Part shown: one piece after another, positions 55,165-64,000 of the stretch | Position numbering within the stretch: position 1 is the first letter of the stretch | Layout: each line of letters begins with the position of its first letter | From: Euglena gracilis | Lineage: Eukaryota > Euglenida > Euglenophyceae > Euglenales | DNA: 64,000 bases | Direction: 5' to 3' | NCBI GenBank assembly: GCA_039621445.1 | Contig: CP154956.1 | Location: 46,791,291 to 46,855,290 of the forward strand | The notes under the pieces: generated by a model | Database searches by the model: none | What the model was told of the DNA's origin: nothing | Seen by the model: the letters and a program-made list of their open reading frames with translations, nothing else | Program-made: the position numbers and the translations under genes

Positions 55165-58100
55165 ACATAAAGCCCAGTGGGCACAACCCCTCTTGTTGGA
55201 AAGCCGATTGGCTGACAGCTATTCCCCCCAGCGAGATCTCGCAGCAATGCTGATAGGCACATACGACCCTGAGGCGGTTACGCCACAACAACGTTTTGAT
55301 GGGGATGGGTTGGAAACACCATGTTTTTCCCAGCCCCCCCATTATCACCCATCTCCAAGTCTGATCGGACAATTGTCGTCCCCACCCGATACGGGTTGTT
55401 TTCCTGCCATGCATTGCATTGACTCGGCTAATTTGCAGGTACAATTGCCAGAAAAATTACAAAAAGTGAGTGAAACACAATCCTGCAATGATGCGATTTT
55501 TTACCACTTGCAACATGGTTTGCAGGCTTTTTTTGATCAACTGGAGCCAATTACGGCAATGTTTCCAGAATTGCAGCAAAAGTTGCATGAACCCCCCATC
55601 AAAAGTCCCGATTTGGGACAATTTATCACATTGGAGCAATTTTCCGCACTAGCAACGGCATTTCAGGAAGCGCAACAGCACATTTTCCAACTCTGCGGTG
55701 ATTCCGCAAATTTTGCCCACTTTCTTGCCCAAGCTGGTGAAAGTTTTGCCTCCCGCACTTATGTGCAACAATTAGAGGAGAGACTTTCTCGATAGGAGCA
55801 GAAATCTCGTCGTTGTGGTGAAGTACCTACTTAAATTGCAAGTTTTCAGAACCAAATCGCAAATACTGCGAGTAGGTTTGAAGATTTGCAGCAGCAGCAG
55901 CAAAGTGACATGGTAGAAATTGAAGCCTCTTTGGCCAAATTTCATGCCCGCTATGCGGAAGTGAGTGGCAAAATCCCGGATGTGACCGGAATTCAAACCG
56001 CAATAGCGGATTTGCAGATAGGCATGCAAGAATTAAGCACAAAATTGCTTCAGGTGCAATCACCGACCCCAGACGCAATGTCGTCCACCACACCCATACC
56101 TACACTCTCATCCGTACACTTGGAGCAGTTTTGCGCTAAAATGCGTGCTGAAAATCTACAAGCTATGCAAGCAGTTTGTGACAGTCTCACAAATACCGAG
56201 AAAACGGTGAAACAAGATCACAAAAATAAAAAATGAACTTATCGCGCTATCCGCGCAAGTTTCGGTCTTGATGGAACAGCCAATCGCTGAAATAGTCAAA
56301 AGTCCGCACTCGGACCAACCATCTCCACAATTGGAGGCCATTTCCCGTGCGATACGCACTTTAGAGGTACGAGTTCAAGATTTGGACGGTGGTTTTGGTG
56401 CAATTTCGCAAGATTTCCAGTCTTTTTCTGACAAAATTCCTCTTCTGGACGATATGTCCAAACACCGCAGGCGTATTAAGCATTTGCTGAAGATATTGGT
56501 GCAATCACCGATCATCTGAAAATTCTCGATGGTTTGGAGAAGAATTTTCGTGACTTTGCAGAAAATTTGGATCAAGTGCACGCGCAATTGCGATTTTTAC
56601 AACAAAAACCCAATATGGGTGTTGTAGGCACACTTGCCGCAGATTCCGGCTCCAAAAGTGCCAATAGCGCACCTTTGGCAGAGCCTATTGGCACATTGCC
56701 ACAAAATTACGATTCTGCTCGTGCAGTGGTCCCACCACCATCGGTACCAGTCCCAATGGAAAATTTTTTTGATGATGGGGTTGGTTTTCAAGAGAAAGCC
56801 AAGCGAAACCCTCAAAGAAATCGAAACATTCGGGAATATGAACTTTGTCGCGGTATGAGCCGCACTCCCGCACATGGTATTGGTCCTGAGATGCATCAGC
56901 ATCACCATTCGCGCATTCGCGATTCACCAAATTTGCAAAGTACCTATGGTACACCAAGTGGAATATTGAATGCGCATCCGCATCACCATTCGCGCACTCG
57001 CGATTCACAAAAATTACAAAGTGCCAATGGCACACTCCATGCGTATTCGCGTATTTCTCCCAACAACACACTTGGTGCAACCACCAGCATATCCACACAT
57101 GGTGCGATACCGCGCCCTGGCCCACCCACCATGAATACCACCGAAGGGCCGAGGGTTACTCAGAAAGATTTCACAAATCCATCGCAACCGCGAATAAGTT
57201 GAAGCCCCAATGGGACGGTGACCCGACAACATGGAAACGATTTTTCGGTGACTGGGAATACTTCTGGGATCTGAAAGGTCCAACCCAAGACGGAAACCCA
57301 GAAGTAATCAAAATGGAGTTCATAGATTGCCTGCCAACGGACGAAAAGGAACGCGCCAGACAATTGGTCATACGCGGGCGCATTTCTTTTCAGGATTTGG
57401 TAGAGCAATATGCTTCATCATGTTCCAGTTTGGTTTCCAGAATCACTCTGCAGAACAGATGGCAGCAATATGCCCCGCAGGACCGAAAATGGAGGTCGAT
57501 AGACCTATGGTGCTCAAAATGGCTCGCACTGGCAGCCGAAGTAGACGAGTTAGGTGAAAGCAAAATGAAAGAACAGTTTGACGCAGTATTACTGCACTTT
57601 ATACCCAAACTTATCAAAGAAATTCACCGCGAGGAACTGGCAGGACATATTTTGACGCTCGATGAGCGATGGAATTATGTTTCCAAACAATTGAAGCCAT
57701 CACAGCTTTTGCGACAAATTCAGTTGGCTTATACGAGCCACCCCAGTACAGGAATACCTGCTATCCAAGTCAGTTCTGTGAAAAAAGTGTCACGCTTATC
57801 ACATACCGCCATCGCGGAATCCAAATCGCGCAATTCGCGCTCTTCAGAAAAATTTTCGGACAAATTGTGCTTTTTGTGCGACAAAAAGGGTCATATATCT
57901 TGCCATTGTCCATATCCCGCAGCGCGAAAGCGCAACGCAGGCCCAAGAGGATCAGCCTCATCATTCAGTTCTCATTTTTCACAAAATGCGCATTCGCAAA
58001 AATTAAAATATCAATCACGATCCACATGTTCACTGTGCGGATCCACCAACCACCCCTCACCCAAATGTCGCTACGCGACTCCTCCCCACCCAAGCCAGAG

Positions 58101-58329
58101 TCATCGCGATATGAGTCGCAGTTCAAAAGATCACACTTCAGCCAAAAGGCATAAGGCAGGTCAAAGAACAACCTCTATCGAGGATTATCACCCGGCTTCG
58201 GGCAGGGAGGGGGATGATACCCCACGTAACAAAAGGGATCATCCCTGCTTTAGCGTTTATAAATTCAGAGACGTATATGCGTCAAGAAAGTCAATGGCTG
58301 ATATGGCCACGGGTTCGGATTTTGAGTAA
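55145..58329 (+). pseudogene. Element 3 gag
   Basis: Same blocks as element 1 gag: GLETPCFSQPPHY, coiled-coil stretches (YVQQLEERLSR; HARYAEVSGKIPDVTGIQ; MRAENLQAMQ), capsid (KPQWDGDPTTWKRFF; NPEVIKMEFIDCLP) and two intact CX2CX4HX4C knuckles (CFLCDKKGHISCHC; CSLCGSTNHPSPKC). A TAG at 55793 and TGA at 56234, plus shifts near 56520 and 57190, break the frame; 57199-58329 is uninterrupted. The frame at 55145 starts with GTG, so the true start is unclear. The Arg/Ser stretch between knuckles is shorter than in elements 1 and 2. Confidence 0.85.
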
Positions 58330-59531
58330 TGACCCGAAACCCAGGGATGCGGACTGCAGAGACCACTAGAAAGAAGGTGACAGGAGTCATGACCCTAGTC
58401 ATCCCCTGCCCAGTATCCTTTCTGGTCATCATTTCAGGATTTTCCGGTGTCCCCGCTCAAAATTCTGCCAAACATTTGACATATAGATAGTTTTGTGTTT
58501 CCGGTTGTGGTTACCCCATGAATAACCGTGTGGTTGAGTGGATTTCCGCTCCAAGAATGCACACACCACCGCAAAATTCTGCCCCCCCAAAACTTCCACT
58601 AACCAACACTTTTACACACCGTTTTCGATGTCAGCAACACCGTTTTCAACAACACCAACACCGTTATCAGCCCGGGGTAAAGAGAAAGTGCCCCCCCTAC
58701 CCACCGCATACCCACAAACGTTTCACATGCGGTAGGGGTAACAAGTAGCTTAACCCCCAATCGTTTCACTGGGTTCCAAGACGAAAGCCCTAAGGCCTGA
58801 AGTTTAAACGGTGTCGAGTAGTCGCCCAGCTGCTTTCAACTTTTCGTTTTCCACCAGGTTTGTCGATTCAGACAATCCTGTACACCCCCAGCAGCTCCAA
58901 AATTTGCATACTCATTTTTCCAACACACTCACCCCCGCAGACCGACATGCGCGACCAGGACAACTACTCCGCACCTTCCCCCCCATGGTGTGCACTCTGG
59001 GAGAACTTTCCGCACAATCACCAACCAAACACAAAGGCGATATACATCAAAACTATTCCCCCCACACTCTATCTCCAATGGAGAACTCTGTTGATTGACA
59101 GATTTTGTCAAGTTCCAAGACAAATTCAGTGCTATGTGCACTTTCCCTCCGAAGCGCATAGCGCACCTCCATGCCGATGTGCACAGCGCACATTCCACCC
59201 AGCGCAAGCGCTAATTGCGCACACCGCGCGTAGCGATAATCCTGCACATATCGCACTTTGCAACTAACCCCCCCGATGCCCCATGCACATTTTGTGCAGT
59301 GCAGCAACTGCCCCCCCCCCTGCGCGTATCGCGCCACACCCCGCGCGTATCGCGCCATACCATGCGCGTATCGCGCCAGACCCCGCGCGTATCGCGCCAC
59401 CCACCTTAGCAACCCCCCTTCTCACAATCTCGTGTGAGCACTATCGTGCATTTATGACACAAGTATACTGGGTACACGCCCAACTCTCCCATGTTCTTTT
59501 GGGAATCACTCCCAAAGATATGTGTGTGTAA
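58330..59531 (+). pseudogene. Element 3 protease remnant and linker
   Basis: 58440-58760 shows only edges of the protease region (SGFSGVPAQN; later words shared with 34731-34880); the DTG and ILG cores are deleted. 58811-59267 matches the linker of elements 1 and 2 (SSSRPAA, DNPVHPQQLQ). 59320-59402 is a tandem repeat of about 19 bp (GCGTATCGCGCCACACCCCG-like). Confidence 0.65.
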
Positions 59532-61887
59532 ATCTGCAATATTGTTCATGGTTGTTTGTTTATGTTCCACATGTTCAAATTGCAGATTTTGTAAGATGAC
59601 AACAAGTCATAAGTGAATTTTTTTGTAAATACGATTGTTTGCCCCATCTTCTCCCACACCAAAAAATTTTTGGTGTTCCCAAAGCTCTATAGAGCAAAGC
59701 AACACAAGTTATGTGATGAGTTTTGGGGATATCTTGCAAATAATGCATTTTTCCCGAGAACTTGTCCAACTTGTGCTTAAACAGCAGTTTTGAGGCCTAA
59801 ATGGCTTATTCTTTGGCAAAATGAAATCCCGATTTGGGAAAGTGCTTAAAATTACACCTCTTTCATGTGCAACATAGTTGCCCCCCCCTAAGGAAGACAT
59901 AGCTCTTGTCATTTCAACACTGAACCACTCATCCATTGGTCTTTGTGGATTTGACCATGTGAGAGGTCTATTGACCACATTCCACATGGTGAATGACCCA
60001 AGTGGCAATGCAAGGACCAAAGGTCCACAACTTAATGGTGCAAAGTAAAAAGTCCATTAAGTCCAAAATACTCTTAAAAGAGGCACAAACCATTAAAATT
60101 CATGCTAGAAAAAGGCCGAAGTAGCCAATTCAAGCCAAAGGGCTAGTTTTATGCAGATTTGCAAAAGATTCACTTTGGCATAGCCCCAAAACCACTCAAA
60201 AACATGCCAATTTCTGGCATCTCGCACCATGAGGTTTTGACTGTATGTAGTAGTGCCTATGAGATAGGAACCAAAAGTTGCCTTTGTAGAATAAATAGAG
60301 AGAGCTCACAGCTTTAGCCCACCGTCACATCAGAAAAATGCAGATCGTATCTCTGCGCCCGTAGCTGGCCGATAGGCCATGTTACCCCTCATTCGAAAGC
60401 TCGTCGCATCAGACGGCCAGCGATGCTATCAGATCGCAGCGATGCTGCATGGTATGCTTATTTGCAGGTTCCGTGGAACTTTGCAAAAATCTCGCGAAGC
60501 CTAATTTCTGGGCCCTCTCAGCCAGATACTGAACCAACGTGTTCCGGACTGGGAAATCAGCCTGAAAGGCTTCTATCAACTACTATACATTGATTCTGCA
60601 TGCTATTAGCCATTGGTTACCAGATGGCCAAATGACATTTTTTTGAATACCTTTGGCTGCATTCTGCCTGATGGCCCCCCTTTACAGGCTATAAGGCCTA
60701 GTACCACAGATAGGGCCATAGCCCACATTTTCCAATAAGATAAGATTGAGCTTATAGGCTCAGTTTTAAGGTGCACAAATGTGCAAAACTAGCATATTTT
60801 TGCAGTTTTTTCTGTTTTATTAACAACGCCCATAGTGGCAACCAGATCCCAAGAGGGAAATACCCTAAGGCTGTATGCCAGCAGTTTTTGGACTATAAAA
60901 TGCTGATAATGGCAATTATCCACTTGCTGAACAGTGTCCCAGACACTTCAAACTTACATTTTAAAGCGAATTTTCGCTTCTTTCCATAAATTTCACTCGT
61001 TTTTGCACGATTTTGCATGTTTTTGGTGTTATTAGACACCAATGACCCATGCCTTTGGTGCATACTGGTCATGTGGAGCTTATGAGTCATGCTCCACAAT
61101 CACTATGTGCAGCACTATGTGCGGCAACGTTCAAAAGTTGCAGTTTTTAATCACAAAAACACCGATAATGGTGCAGATTTAACAAAAAAAATTCAGTTCT
61201 CGATGCAGAATGTGTTTCATACCCTTGAATCCTGAAAGGGATTTGTCTACAGTTTGACATCTATCTGCAGTAGTGGCATAGCCACCAAATTTCAGTTTTT
61301 GTGTTGCTCTTTGCAATTATTTCGCGCAATTTTGTGTTTCTTTGTCACCTTTGGATACGGGATTCCCGTAGTTATACCCCTAAGCCCGATATTAATCGGC
61401 AGACCGAATGGTCATAATCCGCATCACCAAACGGTGTCATCCTGCAAGGTTGATATAACCAACACCCCCTTTCTGGTGAAATCCAGTTTTTGAAGACCCC
61501 ATATTTGGGAATTTGTGTGCGGATGACCCGCAATTTGGCTTTCGGCGAATCACTCGCTATGTACGAATGTTTTGTTGCAGTTTTCGAAAATTTCTCACAA
61601 ACTATCGCTAATGGCGTAACACATCACAAAGTGATTGATGACACACCCCCTCTCTGAAGTTTCAACCCGCTTCACAGCTATATAAGCAGCTTTTCAACTG
61701 TTGTTGAGCAGAAGAGTCGTTTAATTTTGTGTGTGATTGATGATTTTTCACTCAATGACGCAATATGCGATTATTTTTATTTTTCTGCGCAATATGCGTA
61801 CACGTACACTTATATACCATGCCACCCCCCCGAGCTATTCCCGTCCCCGGGACCCTTTACGGCCCAATGGGAACAGTACGGGGGGGG

Positions 61888-61926
61888 AACAGCTCGGGGG
61901 GGGACCTAGGTCCCCCCCGAGCTGTT
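61888..61926. repeat. Near-perfect inverted repeat centred on CCTAGG
   Basis: AACAGCTC plus eight G on the left, seven C plus GAGCTGTT on the right, meeting at ACCTAGGT. The one base difference is in the G/C run. Confidence 0.85.
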
Positions 61927-62104
61927 TCCATACCCGACCCTCGCGTAACCCAAAAGGGGTCATTTTTGGCAACTTTTTTGGATGTTCGCAAAAAATGGTC
62001 AATTTTGAGCACATTTGCCAAAAGATGATTTTTGAAAACGTCCCAAAAACGTCCATTTTTGAGCACTTTTTGGGGAAGTTCTTTGTAAAAAGTGCTATGA
62101 CTAT

Positions 62105-62137
62105 GAGCTATTCCCGTACCCCCAATTGGAATAGCTC
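62105..62137. repeat. Hairpin GAGCTATTCC / GGAATAGCTC
   Basis: 10-bp perfect stem with a 13-nt loop. The arm words GAGCTATTCCCGT and GGAATAGCTCGGGGG recur at 61832 and 62143. Confidence 0.8.
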
Positions 62138-62170
62138 GGGGGGGGAATAGCTCGGGGGGGGGGGGCATGG

Positions 62171-63004
62171 TACACCCAAGGCCTACACGCCAAGGTCTAT
62201 GGACCTTGTGATGACACCTCAGGCCTATCGGCCGTGTATGCAGTATCCACTTCAGGCACACCTGCCAAAATGTGTAATTAGCATTTCTTTATCCCCCTCT
62301 CTTTTGGGCTACCGCCCCTTTATCGAGGTATAATCCTCTGGGGATACCCCATCGACAACAGCGTGTCCGTGCAGCGCTGTGAAGCCCTCACTAGCGGTAT
62401 ATGCCGCCAGTAAGAAGACGCACAGCGTACAGCGCGCACACCGCAATAACAGCCTCAACTTGTTACTTTTCGGCCTTAAGGCCCCATAAGACTGCCACAC
62501 AGCAAAAATTCTACCTTAGGTCTTTTGACCAGCCCCACACTCCTCTCCTGTTTCCCCCCCTGGGCAAAATCGCTGTCGCCGGCAGTTGGTTTTGTAAATA
62601 GGCTTTCCTCCCTGGTCAGGTATGACTGGCCAGATGCCCCTCCTTCCACACCCCACCCCTGCAATCTTTTCCGATTATGGAATGAGACCACCCAAAGTGC
62701 CATGGGCACACCCTAAACGGGGTGGATGGGACTTTCCGGAATGAAAACCTTCCAGCCCCACTTTCTAAGCGGGCTCTTCCACTTCCACCCCTTTACCGCA
62801 ATAAGTAGGTAGCCGCATAAGCGGGTAACCTCTTTTGCGCGTTTTGGATTTTTTGGGTTCCCCTCTCTTCCTTCTTCCCTTTCTGGGTTTTTACCTTGTG
62901 ATGGAGAAGCAGACCCAAGATATGCTTTCCTGGTGTATGTTCCTCTATCTCACGGCCTTGCTTGTGTCCTTGCTGGCCTGGTCCAGTATGGAAATCGGGC
63001 AAAG
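62171..63004 (+). other. Element 3 conserved 3' non-coding block
   Basis: Colinear with 43662-44480 of element 2. Retained although pol and ORF3 are gone, which implies a cis role in the element life cycle. Confidence 0.75.
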
Positions 63005-63018
63005 CCCTGGGAGAGGGA
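63005..63018 (+). promoter_or_regulatory. Polypurine tract of element 3
   Basis: CCCTGGGAGAGGGA, identical to element 1. Confidence 0.85.
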
Positions 63019-63427
63019 TGTGTACCAGGCAGCATGAACATGGCACTGTGCATAGCAGCAAACTGCAGAATGTACAATGTCATGCTAGATAGTACTATTC
63101 CATGTTCTGCAACACAAACTGCAGAATTAGGAATAGCCTATCCTATCTCGGATCTGCCTCTCCCTTCACAGGTGGTATTATTTCATTCATGTTTTCATTT
63201 GCCTGATCAAAGGCAATTTCAAGTTCAACTCTCCGATAGGAGAACATTCTGGAACTGAAGTTCCAAAATCACACCTGGTTTGCCTTGTGCTCTGCATAAG
63301 CCCAAAGGCAATAAAAACTAATAGTTAAGTGAAAGACTTTCTTTCTTGTTACTCTCCTGGTTCTGTTCCCACGGGAGGGTGTAAGTAGGCCGACAGGCAG
63401 TGGGAATAGAGTCAGGGGACGTACACT
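63019..63427 (+). repeat. Element 3 3' LTR
   Basis: 409 bp, TGTGTACCAGGC to GACGTACACT. AATAAA at 63310-63315 is a candidate poly(A) signal. Near-identical to the split 5' LTR. Confidence 0.92.
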
Positions 63428-63432
63428 CTGGC
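63428..63432. repeat. Target site duplication of element 3 (CTGGC), right copy
   Basis: Matches 46822-46826. Confidence 0.85.
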
Positions 63433-63715
63433 CTGCCGGTAGGCGAACGTCTTGGGCGGGCAGTTCGCCAAGGGAGACCTCGTCTGGTACCTCCGGCCTC
63501 CGAGGCGGCCGGGCCAGAAGCTCGAGAGCTACTGGCTTGGCCCAGCCCGGGTCACACCGCGCCGTGGCGAGCATTCGTACGAGCTGGAGCTGGAGGAGGG
63601 CCGCCGCCAAGAGGCCCACCGCTGCCGGCTGAAGGCCTACCGCGATGACACGCGGTTGTGGGGTCCTTCCTGCTCCGGTTCTTCTGGTCCGCTTGCCGCT
63701 TGTGGAGGTCGTTGA
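63433..63715 (+). pseudogene. Gypsy integrase C-terminal domain fragment
   Basis: The frame encodes GQFAKGDLVWYLRPPRRPGQ, ESYWLGPARV and CRLKAYRDD, the GPY/F-type C-terminal domain that follows the integrase core in Ty3/gypsy elements. A TAG lies just upstream (RTAG context near 63440), and the rest of the integrase is absent: left of the target site is the oppositely oriented chromodomain frame. The fragment belongs to a different gypsy lineage from elements 1-3 (their motif reads PLWLGPCEI). Confidence 0.65.
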
Positions 63716-64000
63716 GGACATAAACCGGTCAAAAAAGTCGAAAAAAATCGAAAAAAAAAATTGGCCCCAAAACTGTGTTTTTTGGCCTCCCTGACCCAGA
63801 AAAACTGTTTTTGAGCCGAAAATGAGCGTTTTTCGCGGGCCGGGCCGGGGTGGTCTCCCAAAGAGCTCAGCTCTACGTCACACCCTGGTCGCTGAGCTCT
63901 TATCTCTTTAGAGTAAGAGCGAAGCTTACCACCCCCCCGAAACCCCCCCTGACCCCCCCCCCCCCCCCCCCCCCTCCCCCCGCCCCCCCCCCCCCCCTGA
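63716..64000. other. Simple-sequence DNA at window end
   Basis: A-runs at 63735-63760 and a long C-rich run from 63935 to the end. No gene. Confidence 0.6.

Larger units (their letters stand above)
59532..62170. other. Element 3 internal non-coding region replacing pol and ORF3
   Basis: About 2.6 kb of A/T-rich DNA with no RT, integrase or ORF3 motif and no frame above 140 codons. Contains frequent GGCCNATAGGCC-like and GTGCANATTTNNCAAAA-like words and two hairpins near its right end. Confidence 0.6.
46827..63427 (+). mobile_element. Element 3: gag-only LTR element split by a LINE
   Basis: 16.6 kb as it stands, about 9.16 kb without the nested LINE-C and its duplicated 10-bp target. The two 409-bp LTRs differ at only two positions by hand comparison (46833 versus 63025; the Cys/Gly change near 54493 versus 63251), so insertion is recent. 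It holds PBS, gag-like sequence with both zinc knuckles, the linker, 2.6 kb of non-coding DNA, the conserved 3' block, the polypurine tract and the LTR, but no protease core, RT, integrase or ORF3. Gag itself has stops. It must have been mobilised by proteins from a related autonomous element. Confidence 0.88.

Noticed and set aside
63935-64000. Telomere or contig-end signal
   Set aside because: C-runs without a regular telomeric unit; similar runs occur throughout the window.

Overview
This is a eukaryotic window made almost entirely of transposable elements. I see no rRNA gene, bacterial operon, CRISPR array or convincing host gene. The evidence for a eukaryote is LTR retrotransposons with chromodomain integrases, an initiator-tRNA-like primer binding site, non-LTR (LINE) elements with an R2-type restriction-like endonuclease, AATAAA signals in LTRs, polypyrimidine-AG acceptor sites and many G- or A/T-rich simple repeats. 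The species cannot be named from this; a repeat-rich algal or protist genome is a guess.

Layout. 1-2749: C-terminal half of a large unknown protein called ORF3 here (copy 0). 2750-7561: old debris, including a LINE C-terminus, a minisatellite and homopolymer-rich DNA. 7562-9519: LINE-A, a 5'-truncated RT plus endonuclease. 9520-12602: repeats, a tRNA-like sequence, G-runs and a perfect palindrome. 12608-29058 (minus): element 1, a 16.45-kb Ty3/gypsy chromovirus with both LTRs, a 5-bp target duplication, gag, pol and a giant ORF3. 29064-30915: LINE-B, an N-terminal half with a 2A-like motif. 31490-about 44655 (plus): element 2, the same family, 5'-truncated, again with ORF3 after pol. 44656-46826: G-rich minisatellite and a chromodomain reading frame. 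46827-63427 (plus): element 3, a gag-only member with near-identical LTRs. Its 5' LTR is split by LINE-C (46929-54362, minus), which carries four 2A-like motifs. 63428-64000: integrase C-terminal fragment and simple repeats.

How it fits together. Elements 1, 2 and 3 share one plan: PBS, gag (coiled coil, capsid, two zinc knuckles around an Arg/Ser-rich stretch), protease, a repeat-rich linker, RT/RNase H, integrase, chromodomain, ORF3, an approximately 800-bp conserved 3' block, a polypurine tract and an LTR. Element 3 lacks protease, RT, integrase and ORF3. ORF3 is the most novel item. It is about 1,360 to 1,830 residues long, proline-rich with conserved aromatic and Cys/His blocks, seems to follow its own splice acceptor, and matches no family I know. 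The second novel item is the LINE family that combines several 2A-like peptides, an N-terminal zinc finger, RT and an R2-type endonuclease. All copies carry stops or frameshifts, so the autonomous sources must lie elsewhere. Protein names are by motif recognition only; no database search was possible.
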